From the NCBI GenBank assembly GCA_947503965.1, contig CANNFU010000002.1, positions 434,001 through 498,000 of the forward strand: DNA of 64,000 nt. The letters are read 5' to 3'. The notes under the pieces were generated by a model. It searched no databases and was not told the DNA's origin. It saw only the letters and a program-made list of their open reading frames with translations. Positions 7,552-17,671 of this stretch are shown here, in pieces. The DNA comes from an uncultured Paracoccaceae bacterium (GTDB taxonomy: Bacteria; Pseudomonadota; Alphaproteobacteria; Rhodobacterales; Rhodobacteraceae). Position numbers and translations under genes: made by a program. Numbering within the stretch: position 1 is the first letter of the stretch; each line of letters opens with the position of its first letter.

Positions 7552-8052
7552 TCACCGAAACGGATACATCCATCCCTTGTAATCATCCACCAACACCTCC
7601 GCCCGTGCCCGTTCCTCAACGGTCAATCGGGGGGTGATTTCTTCCAGACTGATCAGCGCATCCGGGTCCCCGCCTATTGCCGATAGCGCATACCAAAGAT
7701 ACGCTCGGACCATGTCAGGTGCAGGAATGCCGCGCCCGACTTCGTAATACCAACCCAAGCCCGATTGCGCCCCAGGATGCCCTTTCAACGACGCCCGAAG
7801 ATACCAGTCAAACGCCCGCTCGTCGTCGCGTGCGACCCCAAGGCCAAGGGCGTACATGACCCCGATCAACTCCTCCGCCTCGGCATTGCCAGAGCGGGCG
7901 TAAACCTCAAACAGCGCGCGCGCCTCGGCGTATTCACCCGCCTCCATCAGATCGCGCGCGACCTCCATATCCGCCTGCGCTGGGGCGGCCAAAAGGAACA
8001 GAGCCGTACATGTGTACGTACAGGTTCTGTACAGGGTCTGTACGCGAAACAT
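7552..8052 (-). CDS. Secreted Sel1-repeat protein
   Basis: A 166-residue protein. A signal peptide covers about residues 1-26 (ALFLLAAPAQA, then DMEV), followed by Sel1/TPR-like helical repeats around residues 50-125 (YALGLGVARDDERAFDWYLRA, YEVGRGIPAPDMVRAYLWYALSA). Sel1 repeats mediate protein-protein contacts. ATG 8052 is chosen because a GAGGAGG ribosome site precedes it and a signal peptide follows; a longer frame to 8142 would lack both. The signal-peptide coding region contains an 11-base direct repeat (GTACAGG-TCT). The gene is divergent from a di-heme peroxidase with only about 33 bases between the likely starts. No specific partner can be named. Confidence 0.75.
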   Translation of the reverse strand: MFRVQTLYRTCTYTCTALFLLAAPAQADMEVARDLMEAGEYAEARALFEVYARSGNAEAEELIGVMYALGLGVARDDERAFDWYLRASLKGHPGAQSGLGWYYEVGRGIPAPDMVRAYLWYALSAIGGDPDALISLEEITPRLTVEERARAEVLVDDYKGWMYPFR

Positions 8053-8085
8053 ACATGCCTCCTCGGGTTGGTTTTTGCGGGCCAG

Positions 8086-9339
8086 ATGGTCACGGCACAG
8101 GTGATCACCAGCGATGATTACATCCCCACAGACCCTGATCAAGCCCGGATCGGACAGTTGCTTTTCTATGACAAGATACTGTCAGGCAACAAAAATATCT
8201 CTTGCGGGACCTGCCACCATCATGATCACGCAGGCGCAGACGGTCTGTCGCTTGGTATTGGCGAAGGCGGCGTTGGCGTCGGCCCCGATCGGACCCCCGG
8301 GACGGGCCCCGATGCGATCCGCAAACGCATCCCCCGAAACGCGCCAAGCCTATGGAATCTGGGGCATAATTCGATTGAAATTCTATTCCACGACGGCCGC
8401 CTGACCCGGTCTGACATCTACGGCAATGGCTTCGATTCCCCGGCAGAGGAATGGCTACCCTCTGGTCTTGATAACCTCTTGGCCGCACAGGCGCTTTTCC
8501 CCATGACGTCGCAATTCGAGATGGCTGGGAACCTTGGTGAAAACGACGTGATCGGTGCGGTTACCAACCGGATTGACCGGGGCTGGCCCATCATTGCCAA
8601 GCGTGTGCGGACGATCCCGGACTATGGGCAGATGTTCGTACAAGCCTTTGATCATATTGAGGAACCGGGCGATGTAACAATTGTCGAGATCGGCAATGCT
8701 CTGGGCGCATTCATTGCCAGCGAATGGCAAAGCTATGACAGCCCGTACGACCAATGGCTCACCGGCACACCGCTGCCAGAGGACGCCGAACGGGGCCGTC
8801 AGCTTTTCTTTAACAACCGCTGTGCATCCTGTCACGCAGGCCCGCTTTTCACCGATCAACAGTTTCACGCGCTCGGCCTGCCTGCCTTTGGGCCCGGACG
8901 CACGCGGCGCTGGGACCAGATTTCACGCGACGTGGGGCGGATGGCCGAAACCAACCTGCTGGAGGATGCCTACAAATTTCGCACGCCATCCCTGCGCAAT
9001 GTGGCGCTGACTGCACCTTACGGGCATAACGGCGCCTACCCCACACTGGACGCCATGATCCGGCACCACGCCAATCCAGCAGCCGCGCGCGCCGCCTGGA
9101 CGCCTGAAACCGCCAATCTGCCCGATGTGCCTTGGCTGGCCGCAGGTGATTTCGCGATCCAGCATGATGGGCGCGAAATGGCGCGGCAGGCCGCCGTGAA
9201 TGATCTGCAGCCCATGACGCTAAGCGATGCGGACATCGCCGATCTTGTGGCGTTCCTTCACGCGCTGACCGGAGAAACCGCCGACACGCGCCCTCTTGGG
9301 CGACCGGCGGCGGTCCCCAGCGTACTGCCTGTTGACTAG
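8086..9339 (+). CDS. Di-heme cytochrome c peroxidase family protein (CCP/MauG), 5' end uncertain
   Basis: From ATG 8086 this has 417 residues with two heme c motifs, CGTCH (40-44) and CASCH (246-250). It also has the CCP/MauG signatures RIPRNAPSLWNLGH, LFHDGR and FRTPSLRNVALTAPYGHNG. Members are periplasmic and either reduce H2O2 or oxidise a partner protein. ATG 8086 gives no export signal, although the bases just upstream encode a plausible one in frame (CLLGLVFAGQMVTA, then Q). No ATG, GTG or TTG at a sensible place opens that stretch; CTG 8038 is the only candidate and would overlap the divergent Sel1 gene. The 5' end may therefore use a rare start or be damaged. Its stop overlaps the converging glycerate kinase stop. 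A paralogue sits at 21640-22953. Confidence 0.85.
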   Translation: MVTAQVITSDDYIPTDPDQARIGQLLFYDKILSGNKNISCGTCHHHDHAGADGLSLGIGEGGVGVGPDRTPGTGPDAIRKRIPRNAPSLWNLGHNSIEILFHDGRLTRSDIYGNGFDSPAEEWLPSGLDNLLAAQALFPMTSQFEMAGNLGENDVIGAVTNRIDRGWPIIAKRVRTIPDYGQMFVQAFDHIEEPGDVTIVEIGNALGAFIASEWQSYDSPYDQWLTGTPLPEDAERGRQLFFNNRCASCHAGPLFTDQQFHALGLPAFGPGRTRRWDQISRDVGRMAETNLLEDAYKFRTPSLRNVALTAPYGHNGAYPTLDAMIRHHANPAAARAAWTPETANLPDVPWLAAGDFAIQHDGREMARQAAVNDLQPMTLSDADIADLVAFLHALTGETADTRPLGRPAAVPSVLPVD

Positions 9340-10523
9340 GTCTTGCGGATCATCACACCCAGATCGGCGACATTCGTTCCTGTCGCCGCCGTCATCAACA
9401 AATCACCCGCCTGCTTCAGCGCGGCGTAACTGTCATTATTCGCAAGCAGCGCATCAACGCCCTCAATCTTGCCAAGCGTCTCGTGGTCAACCAGGCCACC
9501 TGCAGCATCAGTCGGCCCGTCACGCCCATCACTGCCCGCCTGCAGGCAAACCCAATCTGTCCAGCCGCGCGCACGCGCCTGCATCGCGATACGCAAGGCC
9601 AGTTCCTGATTGCGCCCGCCACGGCCATTGCCGCGCAGGACCACAGTTGTTTCGCCGCCCCAGACGGTAATTCCTAGCTGGGACTGATCGCAGATCAGGC
9701 GCGCTGCATCGGCCACGTCGCCCTCTACAGGGGATGAGATCACATGGCAGTCCCCCGCCGCCTTGGCCATCGCCGCCACACTTTGCGCGTTTGAGCCGAC
9801 CAGGATATTCACCGCATCCGGCAGCGGCACAGGCGGTGAGGCATCCATCAAATGCGCGCGCACCGCGTCAGGCACGCGGTCCCACAAATCAGGATCTTGC
9901 AACAAATCAATCGCCTCTTGCGCCGTCCCGATCGGACCCACGGTCGGACCGCTGGCAATTGCGGACAGATCATCCCCGATCACATCCGACAGGATCAAAG
10001 CGGTCACAGGCTGCGGCGCTGCATGACGCAGAAAACCGCCCCCCTTCAGATCCGACAATTGTTGCCGGATCAGGTTCATCGCGCGGATGTCCATGCCTGC
10101 GCCCAGCAATAATTCATTCACCGCCGCCTTGTCAGCAAGCGTCAGATCACCGGCTGGCGCAGGCAGCAAAGCTGACCCTCCGCCCGAAATCAGCGCCAAG
10201 ATCGGCCCTTGGGCAGCACGCAAGGCATCCATGACTGCACGCGCAGCTGCCGCCCCGTTTTCATCAGGCACCGGATGGCCCGCGGTCAGGACCAACGCGC
10301 CATCCAGGTCGCCTGCGTTTTCATAGTTGGTGACAACCAGACAGGGCACACCCGCAAACCGCACCAATGCAGCCTTGGCCATCAGGCGGGCAGCCTTGCC
10401 CACCGCGACGATCAACGCAGGCGGTGGGACATCATCCAGCGCAGCCTGCACTGCGGCAAACGGGTCAGCTGCCTGCACACCCGCATTGAAAATCCGGCAG
10501 GCTTCTGCACGTGGGTCATTCAT
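9336..10523 (-). CDS. Glycerate 2-kinase (GckA/TtuD, MOFRL family)
   Basis: A 395-residue enzyme of the glycerate kinase/hydroxypyruvate reductase (TtuD) family. It has VGKAARLMAKAA at the N-terminus, LISGGGSALLPAP near residue 115, LSDVIGDDLSAIASGPTVGP near residue 190 and the C-terminal MOFRL domain with GRGGRNQELAL. It phosphorylates D-glycerate to 2-phosphoglycerate, feeding glyoxylate/serine-type metabolism into glycolysis. ATG 10523 is preferred over GTG 10532 because GGGAG sits eight bases before it. It overlaps the upstream membrane-protein gene by eight bases, so it appears to be the last gene of a three-gene unit with two unrecognised proteins. Confidence 0.88.
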   Translation of the reverse strand: MNDPRAEACRIFNAGVQAADPFAAVQAALDDVPPPALIVAVGKAARLMAKAALVRFAGVPCLVVTNYENAGDLDGALVLTAGHPVPDENGAAAARAVMDALRAAQGPILALISGGGSALLPAPAGDLTLADKAAVNELLLGAGMDIRAMNLIRQQLSDLKGGGFLRHAAPQPVTALILSDVIGDDLSAIASGPTVGPIGTAQEAIDLLQDPDLWDRVPDAVRAHLMDASPPVPLPDAVNILVGSNAQSVAAMAKAAGDCHVISSPVEGDVADAARLICDQSQLGITVWGGETTVVLRGNGRGGRNQELALRIAMQARARGWTDWVCLQAGSDGRDGPTDAAGGLVDHETLGKIEGVDALLANNDSYAALKQAGDLLMTAATGTNVADLGVMIRKT

Positions 10524-11724
10524 GCCCGACACTCCCTTTCGTGGCCATCAACGATGCCATACGCTGTACGACTTGCAATTCCAACTCGGCCGAGGGCGAC
10601 GCGCCAAGTGATGGCATCGACAACGCCACCAGCACGCGCGGGTGTTCCATTGCCAACATCACATGTGTCGCGGAATACCGTTCGAACAGATACGCGATAT
10701 GGTCGTCAGCGACCGGGCCCAATTGCGGCGGATCGGCCTTGCGCAACACCGGTGCGGCGGCGAAAATTCTGTCCATAACGCTTTGTTGCAGACCAGACAG
10801 GCTCTCCTCGCTCACGACAACCGCGCCTTCAACCAGCGGATGGGTCTGCAGATCCTGCAAGAACGCCATCGGATCATCTGTTTTGGCGGTCGCCAGATAA
10901 CGCAGCAAGCCAAGGCTTTGTTCCTCAAGCCGTAGCGCACGCGCATCGTTCAGGATCGTCACGACAAACAGGGTCGTCATGATGGCCGCAATTGATAACA
11001 GCGCCCCGTCCCGGCCCAGTTCCGCCAGAAATGCGATCATGGAACCAACCAGAACAGATGCAAGGATCATGACGCCAAGGTTCACCAGCGTTGCGCGATG
11101 GCCCTGATGCGCGCGGCCAAGCCCGATCGCCAGCCAACATAAAATCAACACCCCAAGCGCCGAGAACTGGATCGGCAGGTCAATGTAAAGCAGCAGAAAA
11201 TCCCCGACCGCCAAAGGGATAAACAAAAAGAGCGAAAACCCAAGGCGTACGACCATGGCGTTCTCACCCGCCGATAACGATGTCTTGTCCCGCGACAGCA
11301 CCAGCCAGCCGGAAACAATAAAGCCCAGCAACTGAAACGCCAAAAGCGTGAATAAGCGTGCAGGATCAATACTATCCGAATACCAAAGCGACGATACCGA
11401 CGCCACAACCGCGCCACCCGCGACAAACAGTTTGATCAATGGCGGCGCGTGGCGGCGCAACAATCCTTCGGTCAAAAGCAGCACCGCGAGCGGGATCAGC
11501 CCTGCCGCCAGCAAGATGAAAATCCGAAACGCCTCGATCCCGGTCAAGATCATCAGAACGCGCGCGCCAAACAGCATCATCGTGACGTGCAAGCCAAAGA
11601 TGAAACGACGATTGATCGGCTCCCAAGGGTCACGCGCGATCAAAGCCTGACGCAGAACAATCAGACCCAGCAACGCGCCGCAGGACAGGTACAACTGCAC
11701 CAGCACGGTGGCCGCCGCAATCAT
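10516..11724 (-). CDS. Polytopic membrane protein with soluble C-terminal domain, unknown function
   Basis: A 402-residue protein that I do not recognise. About eight hydrophobic segments fill residues 1-255 (for example LYLSCGALLGLIVL, LGFIVSGWLVL, LLSIAAIMTTLFVVTIL). A soluble domain of about 140 residues follows (DARALRLEEQSLGLLRYLA to VVQRMASLMA). The layout, a multi-helix sensor module with a cytoplasmic tail, resembles 7TM-type receptors, but no GGDEF, kinase or cyclase motif is present. Its ATG overlaps the stop of the upstream acyltransferase-like gene (ATGA), and its end overlaps the glycerate kinase start, so the three are probably co-translated. Confidence 0.7.
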   Translation of the reverse strand: MIAAATVLVQLYLSCGALLGLIVLRQALIARDPWEPINRRFIFGLHVTMMLFGARVLMILTGIEAFRIFILLAAGLIPLAVLLLTEGLLRRHAPPLIKLFVAGGAVVASVSSLWYSDSIDPARLFTLLAFQLLGFIVSGWLVLSRDKTSLSAGENAMVVRLGFSLFLFIPLAVGDFLLLYIDLPIQFSALGVLILCWLAIGLGRAHQGHRATLVNLGVMILASVLVGSMIAFLAELGRDGALLSIAAIMTTLFVVTILNDARALRLEEQSLGLLRYLATAKTDDPMAFLQDLQTHPLVEGAVVVSEESLSGLQQSVMDRIFAAAPVLRKADPPQLGPVADDHIAYLFERYSATHVMLAMEHPRVLVALSMPSLGASPSAELELQVVQRMASLMATKGSVGHE

Positions 11725-12635
11725 TTCCGGCTACCCTTAGCCGGGCGCAGGATCGACCAGTCCTTGCTGCTGTCCGCCCAGTAGATTGCAGGCAGGATCA
11801 GCCGCCGCAGCGCCACCAGACCGCCCGTGACCAATAGGCCAATCACCGCAGATTTGGGCACTTCGCGCGCAAGATATGCGCGCATCGCCGCCAGATCCAT
11901 CTGGCCCAATTGCAGCACGTCATCCCCGAGCCCATAGTCAAGCATTTCGGCACAATACGCATTGTAACGATCATCGCGGTGCTTTGCCGCCTCATCCCAA
12001 GTCTTTTTGAGATCATCGGACCCGCCCGTATACGCATCGGTGATGACAAAGCGGTTTTCATCGAACCCGGCCTCTTGCCCGACCCCGAAAACATGCCGGT
12101 GTTCGGCCATGATCTGGCGCGCCAGCAGCAAATGGTTCAGCGTGCGCCGCCCCTTGCCGGGCCGTGGCCAGACATCCGAAAACATCTCGGACACCATGCC
12201 GACCACGGCGGGCACCTGTGTCACGTTCGACACCCAGACCGGCCGAAACTGGCGCCGGAAAAAGATCAGGAAACAGGTCAGCCCATAAAGAACCCAGGAC
12301 AGGTTCTTGGACCGTTCATCCGGGTCGATCATCACCAAACCCAGATGCAACACTTCGGTCGGATGCGGGGCGGTATTCAGCTCCATCACGGCCAAAGCGT
12401 TAAACGCAATCGGCGTGCCATCGGGGCGCGATACCAGCGTGATGATAACCGCCTCCATCCGCGTTTTATTGCCGGAAAACACGCCATAGGTCAGGCTGCC
12501 TGCGTCCAGAGTACGCCCGGCAACCACACGCAATTGCGCACTCAGATCGGCAAGCGCCTGTGGTTCCATCCAAAGCCCTGGACGTTCAACAATACGGACA
12601 ACATGATCAGACCCCGACCGCAGGGTCACATCCAT
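11721..12635 (-). CDS. GNAT-like acyltransferase candidate, unknown substrate
   Basis: About 304 residues from ATG 12635; a TTG at 12674 could add 13 more. The central part (FNALAVMEL, HLGLVMIDPDERSKNLSWVLYG) resembles the beta4-alpha3 acyl-CoA pyrophosphate-binding turn of GNAT enzymes. It is followed by a hydrophobic stretch (LTCFLIFF) and NVTQVPAVVGMVSEMF. A C-terminal hydrophobic segment (SAVIGLLVTGGLVAL) near residue 270 suggests membrane association. It is coupled by ATGA to the membrane protein downstream. The GNAT suggestion is by eye only. The protein could act on a lipid or glycan together with its membrane neighbour. Confidence 0.6.
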   Translation of the reverse strand: MDVTLRSGSDHVVRIVERPGLWMEPQALADLSAQLRVVAGRTLDAGSLTYGVFSGNKTRMEAVIITLVSRPDGTPIAFNALAVMELNTAPHPTEVLHLGLVMIDPDERSKNLSWVLYGLTCFLIFFRRQFRPVWVSNVTQVPAVVGMVSEMFSDVWPRPGKGRRTLNHLLLARQIMAEHRHVFGVGQEAGFDENRFVITDAYTGGSDDLKKTWDEAAKHRDDRYNAYCAEMLDYGLGDDVLQLGQMDLAAMRAYLAREVPKSAVIGLLVTGGLVALRRLILPAIYWADSSKDWSILRPAKGSRK

Positions 12636-12749
12636 GTACCGCCGTCCGAATGTCTTAAAAACTGTACCGATCAATGCGTTGCGCCTATCCCATTGTCCGC
12701 CAAACTAGGCAGAGACTGGAACCGGCACAAGGTTGGGAAATTCAGACCG

Positions 12750-14054
12750 TCACAGATAACGGTTGATCAAATTCTCCAACCGCTCCTGCCGCCCGGAACG
12801 TGGTGCGGGGTTGATATTGTCCCGCACAACACAGTCATAGCAATGCTCCAGCGTCGCTTGCGTTAGCAGTGCCTGCGCATCCGGCGTGTCCCAGCCAGCG
12901 TAGCGTTCGTTGCGGGCCGCCTCGAGCTTCCCATCTTCAAGCATTGCCGCCGCGGCCTTTAGCCCTGCGGCACAAGCATCCATCCCACCCACATGGGCCA
13001 GGATAAGGTCTTCGGGATCAAGGCTTTGCCGCCGTAACTTCGCATCGAAATTCGTGCCGCCCGTGGTGAAGCCGCCCGCGCGCAAGACCTCATAATAAGC
13101 CAGCGCCATCTCCGGCACATTGTTCGGAAACTCGTCGGTGTCCCAGCCAGACTGGTAGTCATTCCGGTTCATGTCGATTGATCCGAAGATCCCCAGCCCC
13201 CGCGCAAGCGCCAGTTCATGTTCAAACGAATGACCCGCCAGAATGGCATGGCCCTGTTCAATATTCACTTTCACTTCGCCCTCAAGGCCGAAATCCTTGA
13301 GGAACCCGTACACCGTCGCCACATCGTAATCATACTGATGCTTGGTCGGCTCCTGAGGCTTGGGCTCGATCAGGATCGCGCCTTTGAAGCCCATTTTGTG
13401 CTTGTAATCGACCACCATCTGCAACATCCGCCCCGCCTGCTGGCGTTCGCGGCCCATGTCGGTGTTCAGCAAGGTCTCATACCCCTCGCGCCCACCCCAG
13501 AGGACGTAATTCTCGCCCCCCAGCTTGATCGTCGCATCCATGCAGGTTTTGATCGTGGCGGCGGCATAGGCAAATACATCCGGGTCAGGGTTGGTCGCTG
13601 CCCCCGCCATAAACCGCCGGTGCGAGAAAAGATTGGCCGTGCCCCACAGCAGCTTGACCCCGGTCGCATCCATCTTTTCTGCAAAATAATCAACGATCTC
13701 TTCAAGGTTCTTCGTGCTCTCGGCAAACGTCGCCCCTTCAGGCCGCACATCCGCATCGTGAAAACAGAAATAGGGCACGTTAAGGATCTGGAACATCTCG
13801 AACGCCACATCGGCCTTCAGCTTCGCCGCCTCCATCGTATCGCTGAACCAGGGCCGGTCAAACGTCTGTCCACCAAAGGGATCGCCCCCCGGCCATGCCA
13901 AGGAATGCCAATACGCGGCAGCAAAGCGCAGATGATCCTTCATCGGCTTGCCCATAACGACCTCATCCGCATTGTAGTGGCGGAAGGCAAAGTCATTGTC
14001 GCTGTCCGGCCCTTCATAGGTGATGGCGGGAATACCCTTGAAGAAATCGGTCAT
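12750..14054 (-). CDS. xylA: Xylose isomerase
   Basis: A 434-residue enzyme converting D-xylose to D-xylulose in the cytoplasm. The family landmarks are present: the catalytic histidine in [12 protein letters not shown], the metal-site glutamate in [16 protein letters not shown], and [19 protein letters not shown] with metal and catalytic residues. The length equals that of other type II xylose isomerases. The start overlaps the xylB stop by ATGA, so it is the last gene of the xylFHG-xylB-xylA operon transcribed leftward from the divergent ROK regulator. Nothing is unusual. Confidence 0.97.
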   Translation of the reverse strand: MTDFFKGIPAITYEGPDSDNDFAFRHYNADEVVMGKPMKDHLRFAAAYWHSLAWPGGDPFGGQTFDRPWFSDTMEAAKLKADVAFEMFQILNVPYFCFHDADVRPEGATFAESTKNLEEIVDYFAEKMDATGVKLLWGTANLFSHRRFMAGAATNPDPDVFAYAAATIKTCMDATIKLGGENYVLWGGREGYETLLNTDMGRERQQAGRMLQMVVDYKHKMGFKGAILIEPKPQEPTKHQYDYDVATVYGFLKDFGLEGEVKVNIEQGHAILAGHSFEHELALARGLGIFGSIDMNRNDYQSGWDTDEFPNNVPEMALAYYEVLRAGGFTTGGTNFDAKLRRQSLDPEDLILAHVGGMDACAAGLKAAAAMLEDGKLEAARNERYAGWDTPDAQALLTQATLEHCYDCVVRDNINPAPRSGRQERLENLINRYL

Positions 14055-15490
14055 GTCAGTCCTTTCAATGCGTGATAGCTCGCGCGATAGCGTGCATGCG
14101 CCTCTGCGAAGGCCCCGGTCAAAGTGGGGTCGGGTTCAATCACCCGGGCGATTTGCGGGGTTGTCGCAATCTCAACACCTGCCCCGGTCGCGGCCATCAT
14201 GCCAAGGCGTGCGGCACCAAACGCGCCGCCGAAATCACCATCAGTTGGCAGTTCTACGGCCATGTTCAATGAGGTTGCAATGGCCCGCACCCAATAATCC
14301 GATTTCGATCCACCGCCGACCGCAATCAACCGGTTGATCTGCGTCCCCGTCGCCGAGAGGGCGTCATAACAGTCGCGGATCGCATGGGTCACACCTTCCA
14401 GCACCGCGCGTGTCATCGCAGCCGTGTCAGTGCCATGATCCACATGCAGGAAAGACCCGCGAATATCCGCATCATTATGCGGTGTCCGTTCGCCCCCCAG
14501 ATACGGCAGGAACAGCGTGCGTCCCGGTGCCTGCAAATCCCCAAGATCACCTGTCAGGGCGGCAGAAGGCTGGCCCGCAATCCTCGCAAACCAGTTCAGC
14601 GCATCAGCCGCGGCGAGGATCACGCCCATCTGATGCCAGGTATCTGGCAAAGCGTGGCAGAATGTATGCACAGCAGTCGCCGCATCGGGCTGATATGCGT
14701 CAGAGGCCGCGAACAGCACCCCCGATGTGCCCAGCGACACAAACGCATCGCCCGCCTTCACAACACCAACTCCAACCGCGCTTGCCGCATTATCACCACC
14801 ACCACCCGCGACAACGACGCCCTTGGGCAGGCCCCAGCGGCTGGCGAGTTCATCGCGCACCTGCCCCGAAACCTCGGACCCTTCGACGAGCCGAGGCATC
14901 TGTGCGCGGGTCATTCCCGTCGCCGCCAGCAGGTCATCCGACCAATCGCGCTTGCCCACATTCAGCCAGCTTGTGCCAGCGGCGTCCGACATCTCCGCGA
15001 CCGCTTCGCCCGTCAGCCAAAGCCGTAAATAATCCTTCGGCAGCAAGACACGGGCCACCTTGGCAAAAACCTCCGGCTCATGGCGCGCGACCCAAACCAA
15101 CTTGGGCGCAGTAAACCCCGGAAACACGATGTTCCCCGTTCGCTCACGAAACTGCGGATTGGCATCCAACTCTGCCGCCTCAACTGCCGAACGCGTGTCG
15201 TTCCACAGGATACAAGGACGCAGCACCGCATCATCGGCATCCAGCAGCGTCGCGCCATGCATCTGCCCCGACAAGCCAATGCCGCGCACCGCATCCAACG
15301 ACGTCTGCGCAGCGAGGGCCCGCATCGCCGCATCCGCCGCCTCCAGCCAATCCGCCGGGGCCTGCTCTGACCAGCCAGACGCGGGACGCACGGCCGTCAG
15401 CGGGGCTGTCGCCTCTGCCAAAATCGCTTGGGTTTCGTCGATGAGAACAGCCTTGAGACCGGAGGTCCCCAGATCAAGGCCGATATACAT
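14051..15490 (-). CDS. xylB: Xylulokinase
   Basis: A 479-residue FGGY-family sugar kinase that phosphorylates D-xylulose for the pentose phosphate pathway. It opens with [18 protein letters not shown], has [13 protein letters not shown] near residue 75 (the xylulokinase-type MH motif) and CILWNDTRS. The C-terminal ATP-site text is [17 protein letters not shown] near residue 390. The start ATG overlaps the stop of the transporter ATPase (TGATG), and its end overlaps xylA. This gives tight translational coupling from transport to catabolism. Confidence 0.96.
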   Translation of the reverse strand: MYIGLDLGTSGLKAVLIDETQAILAEATAPLTAVRPASGWSEQAPADWLEAADAAMRALAAQTSLDAVRGIGLSGQMHGATLLDADDAVLRPCILWNDTRSAVEAAELDANPQFRERTGNIVFPGFTAPKLVWVARHEPEVFAKVARVLLPKDYLRLWLTGEAVAEMSDAAGTSWLNVGKRDWSDDLLAATGMTRAQMPRLVEGSEVSGQVRDELASRWGLPKGVVVAGGGGDNAASAVGVGVVKAGDAFVSLGTSGVLFAASDAYQPDAATAVHTFCHALPDTWHQMGVILAAADALNWFARIAGQPSAALTGDLGDLQAPGRTLFLPYLGGERTPHNDADIRGSFLHVDHGTDTAAMTRAVLEGVTHAIRDCYDALSATGTQINRLIAVGGGSKSDYWVRAIATSLNMAVELPTDGDFGGAFGAARLGMMAATGAGVEIATTPQIARVIEPDPTLTGAFAEAHARYRASYHALKGLT

Positions 15491-16245
15491 CAGGCCGCCA
15501 GGTGTTCGGGTTTCTTGCCCGCGATGATCATGGCGAGCAGGTCATCCGTTGACACTTCATCCACCTTTACTACGCCAACCAACTGGCCGTTTTTCATCAC
15601 AGCCGCCCGGTCGCAAAGTTCTTTGACCTGATGCACATCATGGTCAATCAGGAAAATGCCCAAGCCTTCGCGCTTCAGCTCCTGGATCAGCTCGGCGACC
15701 ATCTGGGTTTCTTGCGGACCAAGGGCGGCTGTCGGTTCGTCCATGATCAGGATCTTGGCGTTGAAATACACCGCACGGGCAATTGCGACCGACTGGCGCT
15801 GACCACCTGACAAGGCCGACACAGGCGCGTGGAATTTCTGGAAATTCGGGTTGAGACGGCCCATGATCTTGCGGGTCTCCGCCTCCATCCGGCCATCGTC
15901 AACCGTGCCAAAGGCGGTGGTCAACTCGCGCCCCAGAAACAGGTTGGCCGAGGCATCAAGGTTATCGGCAAGCGCAAGCGTCTGGTAAATCGTCTCGATA
16001 TTATGCGCGCGCGCGTCACGGGGGTTGTTGATCTCGGCATGTTTGCCGTTGATCAGGATTTCACCGGCATCCTTGCGGTACGCGCCCGACAGACATTTGA
16101 TCAGCGTCGATTTTCCCGCACCATTATGCCCCAAAAGCCCAACAACTTCACCGGGATACAAATCAAGGCTCACGTGATCGACCGCCTTTACACCGCCAAA
16201 AGCGATAGAGATGTCTTTCAATTCAACAAGAGGTGTCGCCATCAT
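15490..16245 (-). CDS. Sugar ABC transporter ATP-binding protein (XylG-like, single domain)
   Basis: From ATG 16245 the protein has 251 residues with one ABC domain: Walker [10 protein letters not shown], signature [12 protein letters not shown] and Walker [13 protein letters not shown], then a D-loop/H-loop region DHDVHQV. E. coli XylG is a tandem two-domain ATPase of about 500 residues. This is the half-size form common with alphaproteobacterial xylose and ribose-type importers, so two copies must dimerise. ATG 16245 overlaps the permease stop (ATGA), which decides the start over an upstream in-frame codon at 16284. Xylose specificity is inferred from the operon. Confidence 0.9.
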   Translation of the reverse strand: MMATPLVELKDISIAFGGVKAVDHVSLDLYPGEVVGLLGHNGAGKSTLIKCLSGAYRKDAGEILINGKHAEINNPRDARAHNIETIYQTLALADNLDASANLFLGRELTTAFGTVDDGRMEAETRKIMGRLNPNFQKFHAPVSALSGGQRQSVAIARAVYFNAKILIMDEPTAALGPQETQMVAELIQELKREGLGIFLIDHDVHQVKELCDRAAVMKNGQLVGVVKVDEVSTDDLLAMIIAGKKPEHLAA

Positions 16246-17537
16246 TTCGCTCCCGAAAACTTGCGATACTGGATGTCGATCCACACAGCGAGGACCAGAA
16301 CAAAACCGACCACGATATTCTGATAAGGCGCATCCACGCCCACCATGGCCATGCCCGATTGCAGCGACTGCATGATCAGGGCGCCAATAATCGCACCATA
16401 GATGGTGCCGACCCCGCCGGACAATGCCGTCCCGCCAATCACGGCAGCCGCGATGACGCGCAATTCGTCCAGCGTGCCGATGTCGTTAGTGTGATAGCCC
16501 AGTCGGGCCGAGGCGACGATGCCACCCAGCGCACACAGAACGCCAACCATGGCAAAGATTTTCACCGTCAGCATCTTGGTATTGATACCTGACAATTCAG
16601 CCGCATCCGGGTTGCCACCCGTGGCAAAGATATAGCGACCCAGCCGGGTCCGTTGCGCGATAACTGTCATCACCACGGCCACCACGATCAGCAACAGCAC
16701 GGAATAAGGGATACCGTAGGCGGCATTGCAATTCTCAGCCGTCTCACAGCCCCAGCGGGCCAGATCACGGGCCACAACCCGATCGGGGACGGTATAGGAA
16801 TTCAGCACCGCGACAAAACCAAGGATTGCCGCAATGACAGCGCCAATAACAGCCACTTCGGCCCACATGGGTTTGACCGGAAAGCCGTGACTGATCTTTG
16901 TGCGACGCGCCATCAGCAGGCCGACAGCTGCGGCAGCGGCAGCGGCAAGGCCGACGATCCAGCTCCAGAACACGCCCAGCGTGCCGTTGATCCCGCCAAA
17001 TAGCAGGAAGGTTTCATTCAGCGGACCAATCGTCTGCCCATCCGTCATGTGCCAGGCGACGTTGCGCCAGATCAGCAAACCACCCAAGGTCACGATAAAG
17101 GCCGGGATCATCTGATATCCGATCAGATAACCCTGAAAGCCGCCGATCAGCGCGCCGGTCAGCAGACCCACCAGAACGGTGATCCACGGGATCAACGGAT
17201 GCCCAATCTCCAGCCCCATCATCTGCGGCAGGATTTGCGTCTGCGTCATCGCCATTACGGCGGTACAGGTCGCAAGCAACGCACCGACCGACAGGTCAAT
17301 GTGGCGGGTCACGATCACAAACACCATGCCGGTTGCCATGATCGCGACCGAAACGGTCTGGATCGACAGGTTGAAAATGTTTCGCGGCGTCAGAAATCGG
17401 CCATCGGTCAGCACGTTGAAGACCAGGCAGACAATGACAAACGCCCCGATCATCCCCAATAGACGGGTATCGACCTCAAGCGTGGATAAGAAAGACCGGC
17501 GCTGTGGCTGTGCAGGCGCTGCGGTTTGATCGGACAT
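16242..17537 (-). CDS. Sugar ABC transporter permease (XylH-like)
   Basis: A 431-residue inner-membrane permease of the BPD_transp_2 family used by monosaccharide importers. It has ten or more hydrophobic segments and typical motifs [32 protein letters not shown] and [15 protein letters not shown]. The C-terminal block is [18 protein letters not shown]. The loop between helices around residues 225-260 ([19 protein letters not shown]) is longer than in ribose permeases and matches XylH-type proteins. A GGAG ribosome site precedes the ATG. It lies 134 bases after the binding-protein gene, with a hairpin between them. Confidence 0.93.
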   Translation of the reverse strand: MSDQTAAPAQPQRRSFLSTLEVDTRLLGMIGAFVIVCLVFNVLTDGRFLTPRNIFNLSIQTVSVAIMATGMVFVIVTRHIDLSVGALLATCTAVMAMTQTQILPQMMGLEIGHPLIPWITVLVGLLTGALIGGFQGYLIGYQMIPAFIVTLGGLLIWRNVAWHMTDGQTIGPLNETFLLFGGINGTLGVFWSWIVGLAAAAAAAVGLLMARRTKISHGFPVKPMWAEVAVIGAVIAAILGFVAVLNSYTVPDRVVARDLARWGCETAENCNAAYGIPYSVLLLIVVAVVMTVIAQRTRLGRYIFATGGNPDAAELSGINTKMLTVKIFAMVGVLCALGGIVASARLGYHTNDIGTLDELRVIAAAVIGGTALSGGVGTIYGAIIGALIMQSLQSGMAMVGVDAPYQNIVVGFVLVLAVWIDIQYRKFSGAK

Positions 17538-17612
17538 TGGATTGCTCCATCACGGCCACGCAAAAGGATCGGGGCCAGCGGTTTGCATGAAATTCGAAAA
17601 CTTGTATGGGTT

Positions 17613-17659
17613 CGGACCCCGCAATACACGCGAGGTCCGCGTAGGCTGGGGGTCACCCC
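17613..17659 (-). promoter_or_regulatory. Intercistronic hairpins between binding-protein and permease genes
   Basis: The gap holds two inverted repeats: GGGGT-c-ACCCC (17649-17659) and CGGACC/GGTCCG separated by 15 bases (17613-17618 with 17634-17639). Hairpins in this place commonly cap the binding-protein mRNA so that it outlasts the permease message, giving excess binding protein. No strong T run follows, so full termination is unlikely. The role is inferred from position. Confidence 0.5.
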
Positions 17660-17671
17660 GGCACCACGTTT

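Noticed and set aside
5511..8052. A complete Qat or CBASS defence operon
   Set aside because: Only a QueC-like protein and an SNase are present. No CD-NTase, STAND/AAA ATPase, TatD-like nuclease or effector with a nucleotide-sensing domain is nearby.
7765..8085. N-terminal extension of the peroxidase frame back to 7765
   Set aside because: It runs antisense through the Sel1 gene, is rich in basic residues and has no peroxidase content; only the last 20 or so residues look like a signal peptide.
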